From an uncultured Porphyromonadaceae bacterium (GTDB taxonomy: Bacteria; Bacteroidota; Bacteroidia; Bacteroidales; Muribaculaceae): 48,901 bases of DNA. Positions 1 through 9,926 of the stretch are shown here, piece by piece; the first letter of the stretch is position 1; each line of letters starts with the position of its first letter. Both the position numbers and the translations under genes were made by a program. The notes under the pieces are model-generated. The model saw nothing but the letters and a program-made list of their open reading frames with translations. It was not told the DNA's origin and searched no databases. The stretch is taken from the NCBI GenBank assembly GCA_947175265.1, contig CAMWMD010000020.1, positions 1 to 48,901 of the forward strand. The letters are read 5' to 3'.

Positions 1-120
1 CTCCAGCACTGGGTACACCTCTCCCGCACCGGCGCCCTCTCCACCCTCCCCCTCCGCGACCGCACCGAGATCACCCGCCATCTCCGCCGCGCCGACCTCA
101 CCCCCTTCGGCGAGTGTTAG
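1..120 (+). CDS. C-terminal 39 residues of an unidentified protein (truncated by window edge)
   Basis: Frame 1 is open from the first base and ends at TAG 118-120. The tail contains RTGALSTLPLRDRTEI and ends in ADLTPFGEC. It is GC-rich and Arg-rich, unlike the AT-rich polysaccharide genes that follow, so it looks like a resident gene next to the locus. I do not recognise the family. Bacteroidales capsule loci are often preceded by UpxY/UpxZ-type regulators, but nothing in this short tail proves that. The start and most of the gene lie outside the window. Confidence 0.5.
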   Translation, partial: LQHWVHLSRTGALSTLPLRDRTEITRHLRRADLTPFGEC

Positions 121-256
121 GCTCGAGGCTCAAGGCTCAAGGCATTAGGCGTTAGGCGTTAGGCATTAGCCGATAGGCGCAAGAAAAAAAGAACTCCTAT
201 TCTCCTGTAAGTTCCTGTTCTCCTGTCCAAAAGCCGCAAGACAATAGCCGATAGGC
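119..256. repeat. Degenerate short-unit repeat tract in the leader of the polysaccharide locus
   Basis: Bases 119-178 are built from near-identical 7-8 base units (GGCTCAA, GGCATTA, GGCGTTA) in direct orientation. A 12-base unit TAGCCGATAGGC occurs at 167-178 and again at 245-256, and TTCTCCTGT occurs twice near 200-227. No gene fits here. A similar tract in the opposite orientation lies at 18024-18053. The function is unknown. Confidence 0.6.
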
Positions 257-270
257 TTACTATGCTTACC

Positions 271-296
271 GTGTATCAAGCCATGGCTTGATACAC
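271..296. repeat. Perfect 26-base palindrome
   Basis: Bases 271-296 read identically on both strands; each arm is GTGTATCAAG plus CCA. The same TATCAAG/CTTGATA arms recur at 20911-20944 and 22864-22879. It could act as a hairpin terminator or attenuator in the leader, or be a protein-binding palindrome. A T-run does not follow it, so a simple intrinsic terminator is not well supported. Confidence 0.7.
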
Positions 297-386
297 CCGG
301 CCAAACATGCCCCACCACCCAAATACAAGTTTACATACAACAGAAATAATAGAAGGTATTTTTCTCATTTTAACCATAGCTCAACT

Positions 387-1397
387 ATGAGTAGTTCCGT
401 AGTAAAAGAAGAGACGCGTGATAGTTATATTGATTTTCTAAGGGCAGTAGGTCTTTTACTACTGGTCGTAGCTCACACTTGGGCTCCCCTAACTCTCTCA
501 ACCATTCGTACCTTCGACGTTCCACTAATGGTAATTGTTTCGGCAATGTGTTACAAGCCGATCAAGCAAGATTTCCATTCTATAAAAAAATATATGTGGA
601 AACGTTTTTTACGAATTTACATACCTGTTTTCATATTTGTAAACTTATTCTTTCTATTGACCTGGGTGCTTGAAGGGCATTACGACTTGACTTACTATTC
701 AGTCTACCACTACATAGGTTCTTTATTTCTCCTCAATCATCCCTCCATTGGTTACGTATGGATTATGAGGGTATTTCTTATGATGGCTCTTGTGCTTCCG
801 TTTATCTTCCCTATTTTCAGGAAAATGAATGTTCTACAATTAGTAATCTCCTTTATCTGCATAATTCTCTTGCAGGAATTTATGATTAACCTTTTCACTT
901 CGATTCCAAATGTCATAATACGTTACATGTTGAGTGAAACCGTACTCTACATCATCGGATATTCTCTTTTCACTGTCATTGGATTACATATCAACAAATT
1001 ATCAAAATCCAAAGGAATGATCTTAACAATTTCGGGGCTATTGGGCTGTTGTCTTTATATTATTCTAACCGGCAACTGGTTTCCTCAAGCAGATAAATAT
1101 CCGCCACATGGCTTATATCTTTTATGGGGATGGACCGGTTCTTGTATTCTCATTACATGCAAACCCATCCTACAAAAAATCGCCACATGGAATTTTTGGA
1201 GTTATCTGAGTAAAAATTCCATGTGGATTTATCTTTGGCATATAGTACCGATATATATCATGCTCCCTATTAATAATCGGCCTGATTATTGGATTGAAAG
1301 ATATGTAATCGTTCTTGGAGTGGCGCTTATTTTAAATTTCATTTATCATAAATGTATTTCAAGATTACCATCTTATGTTCATAAATACATAAGTTAA
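387..1397 (+). CDS. Membrane acyltransferase, acyltransferase-3 family
   Basis: The 336-residue protein starts DSYIDFLRAVGLLLLVVAHTW, the first helix typical of the acyltransferase-3 (OafA/WecH-like) family. The conserved arginine and the histidine of VVAHTW are both visible. About ten hydrophobic segments follow (for example WVLEGHY, IGYSLFTVIGL and ILNFIYHKC), as expected for this multi-pass enzyme. These proteins O-acylate sugars at the inner membrane, and the place at the head of a polysaccharide locus suggests decoration of the glycan. I chose ATG 387 over an upstream TTG at 288, because the TTG lies inside the palindrome and would add a hydrophilic extension not seen in the family. The gene is AT-rich relative to the resident genes. 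Confidence 0.85.
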   Translation: MSSSVVKEETRDSYIDFLRAVGLLLLVVAHTWAPLTLSTIRTFDVPLMVIVSAMCYKPIKQDFHSIKKYMWKRFLRIYIPVFIFVNLFFLLTWVLEGHYDLTYYSVYHYIGSLFLLNHPSIGYVWIMRVFLMMALVLPFIFPIFRKMNVLQLVISFICIILLQEFMINLFTSIPNVIIRYMLSETVLYIIGYSLFTVIGLHINKLSKSKGMILTISGLLGCCLYIILTGNWFPQADKYPPHGLYLLWGWTGSCILITCKPILQKIATWNFWSYLSKNSMWIYLWHIVPIYIMLPINNRPDYWIERYVIVLGVALILNFIYHKCISRLPSYVHKYIS

Positions 1398-1603
1398 TTC
1401 TATTGTGGAAACCTCTCCATTTATTTATCCAAAATCTTTGACTAATAAGATTTATAATGACTAAACCATTACTCTCCTTTATATAAATTCAGAAAGTTCT
1501 TTAGCCCTTCATCAAAACTAACCTACCATATCAAAGCAATTCTGGAATATTTCATAGAAGTATAATTCTACTTCATGACATGTTAAAATACAAATAAGCA
1601 GAA

Positions 1604-3142
1604 ATGCAAATTTTCGATTCCAAAAGAGCCTCCACGAGAGTCATTGTCAATACTATCGCACAATACTCCCGTTCTCTTATCTCCATAATCGTAGCCCTCT
1701 ACTCCACACGACTGGTGCTTGCCGCCCTCGGGGTTCATGATTACGGTATATACTCATTGGTGGCTGGCGTTGTAGCGATGCTCTCCTTCATATCCAATGC
1801 CCTCGTATCCACCACCCAGCGCTTTCTCTCCTACCATCAGGGGAAAGGCGACCTTAAAGTACTTTCAAAACTATGGGGCAACATCATCGTCCTCCACCTT
1901 GTATTCAGTCTGGTGTTGATCGGTATACTGGAAGCCGTAGGTCCACTCCTGTTCAACGGCTTCCTGAACATAGCCCCGGAGAGGATTCCCAGCGCAAAGG
2001 TTGTCTACCAGTGCTGCATCTTCATGGTGACGATCTCCTTCCTCAATGCGCCATTCCTTGCCCTCCTGATTTCACATGAGAATATCGTCTACAGTTCCGT
2101 CATACAGATTATCGACTCCTTCCTCCGCCTGGGGATAGCATTCATAATCACATATTTCGGAACGGAGAAACTCATACTGTACGTTACCCTCCTCTGCGGA
2201 ATATCAGTCCTTGACATACTCTCGTATTCTATCTACACATTCCGTAAATATCCGGAGTGCGTAGTGCCAAGACGCTCTCACCTTGATAAAAAAGTGATTA
2301 AGGAAATGACATCCTATCTCGTATGGATAGTATATTCCACCGGATGCATCGTTGGAAGAACGCAAGGCTGTGCAATTGTCCTGAACAAATTCTTCGGGAC
2401 GATAGTCAACACAGCGTTCGGAATAGCACAGCAGGTGAGCGGGGCAATCTCCTTCGTATCAAGTTCACTTCTCAATGCAATAAATCCCCAGATTGTGAAA
2501 GCCGAGGGAAGTGGAGACAGAAAGAGGATGTTCAGCCTCGCTATGACAGCAAGCAAGTTCAGTTTCTTCCTGCTGAGTATGGTGGTGCTTCCTCTGGTCA
2601 CCTTCATGCCACAGGTAATAAGGCTCTGGCTCGGTGAGACACCGGAATATGTTGTGACATTCTGCCGTGTAATCCTGATTACCTCCCTTTGCGATCAAAT
2701 TACATTAGGACTGGGAACTGCGAATGGCGCTATCGGGAATGTAAGACCTTACTCACTTACTGTCAATTCGCTCAAACTACTGACGGTCCCGTTACTTCTC
2801 CTACTTCTCTGGAGAAAGGTCGATATCTATTACGCAATATGGATATATGCCGTAATGGAATTGGTATGTGCCTTATGCCGCATACCATTCCTTCATTACA
2901 GCGGAGGCCTGAATGTCAGGGAGTATGTTATGAACGTGTTCAAACCTCTCACTTTTCCATTTCTTTTCTTTTGCCTGAGTTACTGCATAATCCGCATCAT
3001 TCCCATCAATTTCTTCCTGCATCTGGTTCTCGCTATCCCCGCCACCTGCATCTATCTGGCAATTTTCTACAGAATTGGTTTGACAACTCAAGAGAAGGAA
3101 ATAACAGATAAGATATTGAGGAAAGTACATATTATCAGGTAG
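1604..3142 (+). CDS. Polysaccharide flippase, Wzx/MATE-like (MOP superfamily)
   Basis: A 512-residue polytopic protein with about 12-14 hydrophobic segments throughout. The N-terminus has NTIAQYSRSLISIIVALYSTRLVL and then an ALGVHDYGIYSLVAGVVAM stretch, a pattern shared by oligosaccharide flippases of the PST/MOP family. Family members move undecaprenyl-diphosphate-linked repeat units from the cytoplasmic to the periplasmic face of the inner membrane. With an EpsG-like polymerase at 15064, this implies Wzx/Wzy-dependent assembly. ATG 1604 follows an A-rich stretch (AAATAAGCAGAA), as is common in Bacteroidota. The 206-base gap before it has no recognised feature. Confidence 0.88.
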   Translation: MQIFDSKRASTRVIVNTIAQYSRSLISIIVALYSTRLVLAALGVHDYGIYSLVAGVVAMLSFISNALVSTTQRFLSYHQGKGDLKVLSKLWGNIIVLHLVFSLVLIGILEAVGPLLFNGFLNIAPERIPSAKVVYQCCIFMVTISFLNAPFLALLISHENIVYSSVIQIIDSFLRLGIAFIITYFGTEKLILYVTLLCGISVLDILSYSIYTFRKYPECVVPRRSHLDKKVIKEMTSYLVWIVYSTGCIVGRTQGCAIVLNKFFGTIVNTAFGIAQQVSGAISFVSSSLLNAINPQIVKAEGSGDRKRMFSLAMTASKFSFFLLSMVVLPLVTFMPQVIRLWLGETPEYVVTFCRVILITSLCDQITLGLGTANGAIGNVRPYSLTVNSLKLLTVPLLLLLLWRKVDIYYAIWIYAVMELVCALCRIPFLHYSGGLNVREYVMNVFKPLTFPFLFFCLSYCIIRIIPINFFLHLVLAIPATCIYLAIFYRIGLTTQEKEITDKILRKVHIIR

Positions 3143-3305
3143 TATATCCCCAAATATTCCATAAAAGGAAACTTAAGGACCCTATGAGTTCATTAATGGA
3201 AAATTTGACAGGGCATAAGAAAAAGAGAAGTGACGCATCGACTGAGGGATTCAGTGGAGCTTTCCATAAGTGACAAAATTTTATAATCGAATAAGAATTT
3301 GCTGA

Positions 3306-4205
3306 ATGAATTTTTTTAAGAAGAAATACCGTTCTCTAAAATGGAGGTTGATTAAGAGATTCGGTACTACTCAGCAATATGCTGATTATCTCTATTTCCT
3401 TAAGTTTGGTAAAAAGATCAATTGGGAAAATCCCGAAGATCTGAACCAATGGATTAACTGGCTTGCTTTCAATACCGACACAACCGAATGGTCCCGTCTA
3501 TCAGACAAATACGCCGTCAGGGATTATGTGAAGGAATGTGGTCTAGAAGAAATACTTGTACCACTACTCGCTGTATGGAATTCTCCGGATGATATTGACT
3601 TTTCAAACCTACCTGAAAAATTTGTGATTAAAGCAAATAACGGAAGTGGCGATGTAAAGATTATTACTGAAAAAGTTAATGAGGACGTAGAATCTATTAA
3701 GGCTTATTTCAAGAAACTTTTTAATCATCCTTTTGGAATTGATTCTGCGGAACCTCATTACCTCCGAATCAAGCCCAAAATTATAGCAGAACAACTGCTT
3801 GATACAACGAAACAATCTATAAATTCTCCTTCTTTAATAGATTACAAGATTTGGTGTATTAATGGAGAACCTCAAATTATATGGGTGGCGCTGGATAGAA
3901 CGCCGACATCCCTCAAAATGACCGCTTTTTCTCCCGCCTGGGAAAATTGTAATTATAAACTTGCTTATTCCGGACACTATCAATCTTTTGAAAAGGACTT
4001 GCCCCGGCCTTCACAATTAAATAAAATGCTTGATTATGCAAGGATTTTATCAAAAGGCTTTCCAGAAGCAAGAATTGATTTCTATGAGGTTGATAATAAA
4101 GTCTATTTTGGAGAAATCACATTCACGAGTGCTTGTGGAAGAATGGATTACTTCACGAATGATGCACTTAAGGAATTAGGTCAGGAAATTAAGTATAATA
4201 ATTGA
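3306..4205 (+). CDS. TupA-like ATP-grasp protein of a polysaccharide locus
   Basis: A 299-residue protein matching the TupA-like ATP-grasp family (PF14305) by pattern. It has an early LSDKYAVRDYV segment, the nucleotide-binding strand EKFVIKANNGSGD near residues 105-117, a central IDYKIWCINGEPQIIW segment, and the C-terminal ARIDFYEVDNKVYFGEITF containing metal- and ATP-binding acidic residues. Family members occur in teichuronopeptide, capsule and LPS clusters. They probably ligate an amino acid or similar group to a sugar acid, but the substrate here is unknown. The gene is markedly AT-rich compared with the flippase upstream. Length is normal for the family. Confidence 0.82.
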   Translation: MNFFKKKYRSLKWRLIKRFGTTQQYADYLYFLKFGKKINWENPEDLNQWINWLAFNTDTTEWSRLSDKYAVRDYVKECGLEEILVPLLAVWNSPDDIDFSNLPEKFVIKANNGSGDVKIITEKVNEDVESIKAYFKKLFNHPFGIDSAEPHYLRIKPKIIAEQLLDTTKQSINSPSLIDYKIWCINGEPQIIWVALDRTPTSLKMTAFSPAWENCNYKLAYSGHYQSFEKDLPRPSQLNKMLDYARILSKGFPEARIDFYEVDNKVYFGEITFTSACGRMDYFTNDALKELGQEIKYNN

Positions 4206-4339
4206 AAGACGATTAATAGGTATCCTGTATAAATTTACTTATTTCAAAAGTTGACATTTCAAACTATATAAAGGCCAAAAGGTATTTCCTGATTCTGACG
4301 CATACATATTTAGGGATTATTGAATTAAATATCACAATT

Positions 4340-4567
4340 ATGCTCACACAACACGAACACACAGTCCTCCTAAACCTCATCGCAGAGGAAAATTCTCTCG
4401 CTCCTGTCTATGCTTTTCTTGAGAAAACATTACCGGAAAACAGCGGTTACAAACACTCCGACAGAGAATTGAGTCGACGGCTGATTGCTCACCTTGACTC
4501 CCTTAATGAGGAGGAACGCAGAAATCTCCTCCAAGAGGCTCATCGCTGCATGCAATCTCCTCTATGA
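4340..4567 (+). CDS. Small hypothetical protein (75 residues)
   Basis: ATG 4340 opens a 75-residue acidic, helical-looking protein (MLTQHEHTVLLNLIAEENSL) rich in Glu, Leu and Arg, with a KHSDRELSRRLIAHLDSL segment. There is no signal peptide or membrane segment, and I recognise no family. It lies 125 bases upstream of the TIR-like gene in the same orientation, so it could belong to the same inserted cassette. Codon use is plausible and the reading frame is clean. Confidence 0.5.
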   Translation: MLTQHEHTVLLNLIAEENSLAPVYAFLEKTLPENSGYKHSDRELSRRLIAHLDSLNEEERRNLLQEAHRCMQSPL

Positions 4568-4692
4568 GTCAATAAAATAACTCTATCCTTTGCCCGATCC
4601 GATCCTTCTAACTTATCTGATTTACCCGATTCTTCCGACCATTCTGCCTACATCTATTGGCAAAAACAACTCAACTAAATCTCATAAAAAAA

Positions 4693-5643
4693 ATGTCATC
4701 AAACTCTTCCACTACAACAATTCTTCTTATGCCTAAAGAAGAATTCAAAGAAATGCTCGAAAATAGAATTGCCATAGGGAAAGATCTGTTGAAGGCCTCT
4801 ATCCCATCCCAAATCACAGGCACTTATTTCGGCAATACCATTTCCGGAGACAGAATTGAGCGCAAATACGATGAAACCGCATTGAAGGAATTCAAAGCCC
4901 AATACCGTAAATGGAATGATTTCAACTCTGAATTGCTGAGAAGGGCATTTAAACCGAATAAGAACGAGTATGAAAAATCATATAAAAGTTGTTCTGAAAT
5001 ATTAGTCTGGGGAGATGGTCATGATGCACTAAAGAGATATAAGGATGTTATTGAGAATGAAGTCACAGAACTTGAATTACTCATTGCCAAACTTCCACTT
5101 TTCCCCTCTCCAACAGATGAGTCTCCCGTTATCACAACCGGTAGAAGCACGACCATCACTTCAATCTCGACAAAAAGGGTGCAGGTTTCTTCCGGAAATA
5201 CAAAAGACGTCTTCATCGTTCATGGTCACGACAACGAGACAAAGCATACCGTAGCCCGATTGCTTGAAAAACTGAAACTTCATCCCATCATTCTCCACGA
5301 GCAGCCAAATAAAGGGATGACGATTATCGAAAAACTGGAAAAGGCCGGCTCAACGGCCGGATTCGCGGTAATCCTTCTCACCCCTGATGACACTGGCAAG
5401 GCCAACCGCGAAGAGAATTTAAGACCACGCGCCCGACAGAACGTTATCTTCGAGATGGGATATTTCATGAAGCAGATTGGAAGGGAAAATATCATGCTGC
5501 TCCTTGCACCCGGAGTCGACAAACCCGGAGACCTCGACGGGCTCGTCTACACACCACTCGATGCAGCCGGAGCATGGAAATATGAACTTGTCAAGGAACT
5601 CCGTTCATCAGGTTTCCAAGTCTCCGCCGACGACATCCTCTAA
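4693..5643 (+). CDS. TIR-like (PF10137-type) nucleotide-binding protein, probable defence NADase
   Basis: The 316-residue protein has a helical N-terminal half (about 1-150), a low-complexity Ser/Thr linker and a C-terminal TIR-like domain from about residue 170. The motifs match the PF10137 family named for CAP12/Pycsar TIR effectors: KDVFIVHGHD, then GMTIIEKLE, then AVILLTPDD, then RARQNVIFEMGYF, whose Glu254 is the likely catalytic residue. Known members are linked to NAD+ hydrolysis in anti-phage immunity. No cyclase gene is next to it, so it would act alone or with the small flanking ORFs. ATG 4693 after a run of A residues is preferred to TTG 4657. Its place among sugar genes suggests a cassette insertion. 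Confidence 0.85.
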   Translation: MSSNSSTTTILLMPKEEFKEMLENRIAIGKDLLKASIPSQITGTYFGNTISGDRIERKYDETALKEFKAQYRKWNDFNSELLRRAFKPNKNEYEKSYKSCSEILVWGDGHDALKRYKDVIENEVTELELLIAKLPLFPSPTDESPVITTGRSTTITSISTKRVQVSSGNTKDVFIVHGHDNETKHTVARLLEKLKLHPIILHEQPNKGMTIIEKLEKAGSTAGFAVILLTPDDTGKANREENLRPRARQNVIFEMGYFMKQIGRENIMLLLAPGVDKPGDLDGLVYTPLDAAGAWKYELVKELRSSGFQVSADDIL

Positions 5644-5758
5644 CCCTCCTTCCTCCAAAAGCCGGATCAAAAATTTTCTTATCGTATTGAATAATTAATG
5701 CTTGATTTCTGTCCAAAAATGTCCGTTATCAGCATTCTGTTATCAACATATTAATTTT

Positions 5759-5992
5759 ATGAAGTTTTACACATACGGAAACATAGTCCGCATTCTCAAA
5801 GAGGATAAATCTTTGATGATAGATGTCAATATGGACGAAGGCACTATCCTCTCCTCCTTTGATGCCTCCCGGCCCTTTGATGCAGCCTTTATCCAATCTT
5901 TCCTCAATATCCTTTCCTCTTCTTCTTGCGGATTTAAACTAACCTCAAACGTATCCCTTGTAAATAAGGCAATGCACATAGCACAAATTTGA
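5759..5992 (+). CDS. Possible small protein (77 residues) downstream of the TIR-like gene
   Basis: ATG 5759 begins MKFYTYGNIVRIL and the ORF continues with VNMDEGTILSSFD and PFDAAFIQSFLNILSS. I recognise no family. It fills most of the 417-base space between the TIR-like gene and the GT4 gene, in the same direction, and could be a partner protein or a decayed fragment. An opposite-strand frame is also open here, which lowers confidence. The rest of this interval shows nothing I can support. Confidence 0.35.
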   Translation: MKFYTYGNIVRILKEDKSLMIDVNMDEGTILSSFDASRPFDAAFIQSFLNILSSSSCGFKLTSNVSLVNKAMHIAQI

Positions 5993-6060
5993 CTATTGGT
6001 TATAGACCAAGCTATTAAAATTTTGCTTTGTGCCACTTACAAAATTACAGTCAGTGTATA

Positions 6061-7209
6061 ATGAAAATATTATGTATTGTTTCATCTTCCTTTGCTGGAG
6101 GTGCGACATTCTCGCTTCTAAATACCCTCCATGGATTAAAATCTAATGGTAGAGATATTCTTGTGGTGACTCCGGAGGAAGGTTTTTTATGTAACGATTT
6201 AAATAAGTTGCAAATTCCCTATACCTTACAACCGATAGTTTTCTCTGTCTGGCCACCTCTAAATTCAATAAAGGACATAATCAAGTTTATTCCAAGACTG
6301 ATTAAAAATAGGGTAAAATATTTCATAGCATTCAGTCATATCTCTAAAATAATTGGCAACTGGAAGCCGGATATCATATACACCAATGTATCCGTGGTAG
6401 ACATAGGCTACAATCTTGCCAAAAAACATAACATTCCTCATCTATGGCATATAAGAGAGTATTCTGATAAAGATTTCGATTGGATCTATTTACCGAGTAT
6501 TAGTCAGTATCGAAAAAAACTTAATGATTCTTTTTCAATTTCCATTACATATGATCTAAAGAAATATCACCAATTAGGGGATAACTGTAGGGTAATCTAT
6601 AATGGTATTGAGGATACCGGGGCATTATCCGGTAAAAATTTTTCTTCCGACAAAATAATTTTTGTCGGTAGGTTAACACCTAATAAGGGGGTGCTTGAAG
6701 TTATCGAAAGTTTTGCCAAGATTGCACCCAAAACTAATTATTTACTTGAATTGTGGGGGAATTGTCAACAGAAATTTAGAGCAAAGTTAGAAAATTTAAT
6801 AGAGGAAAAAGGATTGCGGGAAAGGATTTTATTAAAAGGACCGACCAATAACATTTATTCCATTATGCAGAACTCTAAGGCAATAATAGTAGCCTCAAAA
6901 TCAGAAGGGTTCGGACGTATCACAGCGGAGGCTATGCAGAATGGATGCCTTGTAATCGGGAAAGACACAGCAGGCACAAAAGAACAATTCGATAATGGAA
7001 AACAAATGACAAATGAAGAAATTGGTCTCCGTTATGATGATGAATATTCTCTGTCAGATGCAATACTAAGTCTCTTTAATATGTCTGAAAACGCTTACCT
7101 TACTCTTACCCGAAATGCCAAACATGTAGTAAGGCAACTTTACGCCGTCCAAAAAAATGTAGAGGAGATTGACGACTATATGGTAAAGATATTGAAGGGT
7201 AAAAAATAA
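6061..7209 (+). CDS. Glycosyltransferase family 4 (GT-B fold)
   Basis: The 382-residue protein starts [20 protein letters not shown], the N-terminal Rossmann strand and glycine loop of GT4 enzymes. The C-terminal half has [20 protein letters not shown], then a [17 protein letters not shown] segment carrying the family's EX7E motif. This supports a retaining transfer of a sugar from a nucleotide donor to the lipid-linked repeat unit on the cytoplasmic face. ATG 6061 is preferred to the upstream TTG 6028, because it places the first strand at the N-terminus. The gene is AT-rich. Donor and acceptor sugars cannot be read from sequence. Confidence 0.9.
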   Translation: MKILCIVSSSFAGGATFSLLNTLHGLKSNGRDILVVTPEEGFLCNDLNKLQIPYTLQPIVFSVWPPLNSIKDIIKFIPRLIKNRVKYFIAFSHISKIIGNWKPDIIYTNVSVVDIGYNLAKKHNIPHLWHIREYSDKDFDWIYLPSISQYRKKLNDSFSISITYDLKKYHQLGDNCRVIYNGIEDTGALSGKNFSSDKIIFVGRLTPNKGVLEVIESFAKIAPKTNYLLELWGNCQQKFRAKLENLIEEKGLRERILLKGPTNNIYSIMQNSKAIIVASKSEGFGRITAEAMQNGCLVIGKDTAGTKEQFDNGKQMTNEEIGLRYDDEYSLSDAILSLFNMSENAYLTLTRNAKHVVRQLYAVQKNVEEIDDYMVKILKGKK

Positions 7210-7216
7210 TTGGGCA

Positions 7217-7861
7217 ATGATTTCATTCATAAAATTATTAATTGAAAATATACTTAAATGCATATACCACTTGCAGCCATATAAGGAAAGAGATAGTGGG
7301 AACACGTTTATTTCACGACTAATCCAAATTATCTATAGCAAATGGATAAGTATAAAATTCAATCAAACAGATACCACCTTTTTAAAACCGGTTAATTATC
7401 TAAGAGGTTGTCAGTATTTCAAAATTGGTAGAGACACTTCCTTCGGCAGATTTGTTGTCCTTACCTGCTGGGATGAATATGAAGGAGATCAATTTAAGCC
7501 AAGCGTTATAATTGGGGATGAGTGCAGTTTTGGGGATTACCTCCATCTGACCTGCATTGACAGCGTAAAAATCGGTAAAGGATGTTTGACAGGGCGATGG
7601 GTAACAATCAGTGATAACAATCACGGAACATCTTCACTGAAAGACTTAGAAATACCTCCTGTTAAGAGAAAACTTTATTCAAAAGGTCCTATCGCAATTG
7701 GGAATAACGTATGGATAGGAGATAAAGCAACCATATTAGGAGGTGTCTCAATTGGAGACGGGGTAATAATAGCTGCCAATTCGGTAGTCACTAAGGATAT
7801 TCCGCCTTACTCAGTGGCTGCCGGTAATCCTGCCAAAATTATTAAACATAATCATTTATGA
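7217..7861 (+). CDS. Left-handed beta-helix (hexapeptide) O-acetyltransferase, WbbJ/CatB-like
   Basis: A 214-residue protein dominated by hexapeptide repeats after residue 65: [47 protein letters not shown] and [15 protein letters not shown]. It ends with [14 protein letters not shown], the usual end of CoA-dependent xenobiotic/maltose-type acetyltransferases. The DNNHGT segment (residues about 132-137) carries the likely catalytic histidine. It would acetylate a sugar of the repeat unit in the cytoplasm. It starts 7 bases after the GT4 gene and overlaps the next start (ATGA at 7858-7861), so the three genes are probably co-translated. Confidence 0.9.
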   Translation: MISFIKLLIENILKCIYHLQPYKERDSGNTFISRLIQIIYSKWISIKFNQTDTTFLKPVNYLRGCQYFKIGRDTSFGRFVVLTCWDEYEGDQFKPSVIIGDECSFGDYLHLTCIDSVKIGKGCLTGRWVTISDNNHGTSSLKDLEIPPVKRKLYSKGPIAIGNNVWIGDKATILGGVSIGDGVIIAANSVVTKDIPPYSVAAGNPAKIIKHNHL

Positions 7862-8946
7862 GACCAAGAATTATAGCATTCTATCTTCCGCAGTTCTATC
7901 CCACACCAGAAAATGATAAATGGTGGGGAAAGGGATTCACCGAATGGACTAATGTAGGAAGAGCAAAACCACTATTTAAAGGGCATTATCAACCAAAAGT
8001 ACCTGCTGATTTAGGATATTACGATTTGAGATTACCAATAATTAGAGATCAACAGGCTCAAATGGCAAAAGAAGCAGGAGTGGAGGGATTCTGCTATTGG
8101 CATTATTGGACTAATGGGAAAAGGATACTTAGTGATGTCTTCAAAGAGGTTCTTCATGATAAGAAACCGGATTTCCCATTTTGTCTATGCTGGGCTAATC
8201 ATGATTGGTATAAGAAAACATGGTCAGAAAAAGGAAAGGATATACTTTTAATAGAACAGGTATATCCGGGAGTTGAGGATTACAAAGCCCATTTTTTTGC
8301 TATGCTGGATGCTTTCAAAGATCCCAGATACATGAAGATAAATGGCAAACTCATATTTGGTGTTTTTCAACCTCAGGCTCTCCCAAATCCGAAAGAATTT
8401 TTTGATACTTGGAATAATCTTGCCAAAGAAAACGGCCTAAATGGATTTCACTTTTTTGGATACTCCCATCAAAGAAGTAGAAATAAAGAATTTTTAAATC
8501 TTGGATTCGACAGTCTGGCATTTAATCCTGATTTCGAATACATGTTTAAAAAAGGAATTGTCGCAAGAGCAATCAGTAAATTAAAACGTAATTACATTCA
8601 TATTCCTCAACTTATACCTTACTCTAAATATGTAAAAGTTTGTGAGGATGTATTTGATGGAAATCCTAAAATATATCCTTGCATTGAACCAAATTTCGAT
8701 CACTCACCAAGAAGCGGAACCAGAGGGCTAATACTTCATAACAGTACGCCAACTCTTTGGAAACAGTTATGTGGAAATACTTTTAAAATACGTGATAAGA
8801 TTCCTCATGAAGATAACTTAATATTTATCAAGGCATGGAATGAATGGGGAGAGGGTAACTATCTTGAACCTGATTTAAAGTTCGGGACACAATACCTCAC
8901 TGCATTGAGAGAAGCAGTGGATGCAACAGAAGAAAAAGAGAGTTAA
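7858..8946 (+). CDS. WbsX-like glycosyltransferase (GH99-like fold)
   Basis: The 362-residue protein begins [20 protein letters not shown] and continues [17 protein letters not shown] and [10 protein letters not shown], diagnostic of the WbsX family (PF14307). The C-terminus has [18 protein letters not shown], also conserved. WbsX proteins are found in O-antigen and capsule clusters and are described as glycosyltransferases with a glycoside-hydrolase-99-like TIM barrel; the reaction is not firmly established. No signal peptide is present, so it acts in the cytoplasm. The ATGA overlap with the upstream acetyltransferase indicates tight coupling. Length fits the family. Confidence 0.9.
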   Translation: MRPRIIAFYLPQFYPTPENDKWWGKGFTEWTNVGRAKPLFKGHYQPKVPADLGYYDLRLPIIRDQQAQMAKEAGVEGFCYWHYWTNGKRILSDVFKEVLHDKKPDFPFCLCWANHDWYKKTWSEKGKDILLIEQVYPGVEDYKAHFFAMLDAFKDPRYMKINGKLIFGVFQPQALPNPKEFFDTWNNLAKENGLNGFHFFGYSHQRSRNKEFLNLGFDSLAFNPDFEYMFKKGIVARAISKLKRNYIHIPQLIPYSKYVKVCEDVFDGNPKIYPCIEPNFDHSPRSGTRGLILHNSTPTLWKQLCGNTFKIRDKIPHEDNLIFIKAWNEWGEGNYLEPDLKFGTQYLTALREAVDATEEKES

Positions 8947-8963
8947 TATAATCTATTTCACTG

Positions 8964-9926
8964 ATGGTTAAGATAAGCATCATAATTCCTTGCTATAATC
9001 TTAGTTCTTATATTAATTCTTGTATAGAAGGAATTTCACGACAGCCCGTAGGGAAAGTAGAGTATATATTTATTAACGATGGTTCCACAGATGATACGTT
9101 AAGACAAATTGAAGAATTTTGTAAAACAAAACCATACTGCAAAATTATCACTCAACCCAATGCGGGAGTTTCATCTGCAAGGAATACGGGAATTAAACAT
9201 GCTGAGGGAGAATATATATATCTTCTTGATGGAGATGATATTTTGACCGATAATGCGGTAAGCAGTATGCTGGATGCCATAAAAGATTCGGATTGCGATG
9301 CCGTGCTTTCAGAAACTATAGTACTCCAAAACGGATCAGAAAGAAAAATTCCCCTGCCAATAGCCGATGAAATCTACACCCCTGAAGAAATATATAAAAA
9401 TGTTAGGGTGTTTCCCCTAATGCCCCAATTACTATATCGATCAGATATTATAAAAAAACATAATCTTAGATTTGACGATAACTTGAAATTTGGTGAAGTC
9501 TACGAGTTCACTATACATTTCTTCTGCTATGCAAATACAGTAAAGGTCATCTCAAAATGCTTTTTTAAGTATGTGATGCGTGATAACAGTGCAACACATA
9601 TTCCAAATTATTCTAAGGATCTATCGATTATTGAGACTCTAAAAAAATACAAACAGATAGGAAAACGGTTTTCATCATTTCCTTCGTTCAATTTAACCGC
9701 TTTTAAGATTGTCATGTCTTTCACATATAATAAATATGCTAAATTAGGCCTGACAAGTTCGGCTGCTATAGAGAATATCAAATATCTTTTGGAAGATAAC
9801 GACATTAGAAATTTGATTAAAGAGATCTCACGATCTACGAATATCCCAATTAAAGATCGGCTTTTAGCTATATATGTAAATCTTTCAGGAGTTAGGGGTT
9901 ATAAACTATTGACTAAATTATTTTGA
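8964..9926 (+). CDS. Glycosyltransferase family 2 (GT-A fold)
   Basis: A 320-residue protein starting MVKISIIIPCYNLSSYINSC, followed by EYIFINDGSTDDT, NAGVSSARNTG and YIYLLDGDDIL. These are the nucleotide-binding and DXD metal-binding motifs of GT2 enzymes. It would transfer one sugar with inversion onto the growing repeat unit. The C-terminal 100 residues are less conserved and probably set acceptor specificity. It starts 17 bases after the WbsX-like gene and its TGA overlaps the next ATG (TGATG at 9924-9928). The gene is AT-rich. Confidence 0.9.
   Translation: MVKISIIIPCYNLSSYINSCIEGISRQPVGKVEYIFINDGSTDDTLRQIEEFCKTKPYCKIITQPNAGVSSARNTGIKHAEGEYIYLLDGDDILTDNAVSSMLDAIKDSDCDAVLSETIVLQNGSERKIPLPIADEIYTPEEIYKNVRVFPLMPQLLYRSDIIKKHNLRFDDNLKFGEVYEFTIHFFCYANTVKVISKCFFKYVMRDNSATHIPNYSKDLSIIETLKKYKQIGKRFSSFPSFNLTAFKIVMSFTYNKYAKLGLTSSAAIENIKYLLEDNDIRNLIKEISRSTNIPIKDRLLAIYVNLSGVRGYKLLTKLF

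Noticed and set aside
271..296. Invertible promoter (phase-variation switch) at the locus head
   Set aside because: The palindrome has no spacer that could invert and no promoter between arms; no recombinase gene is in the window.
288..386. N-terminal extension of the acyltransferase from TTG 288
   Set aside because: The extension is hydrophilic, starts inside the palindrome at 271-296 and precedes the family's conserved first helix; ATG 387 fits better.
4657..4692. TTG 4657 as start of the TIR-like gene
   Set aside because: A rare start with no supporting signal; ATG 4693 lies just after an A-rich stretch typical of Bacteroidota starts.
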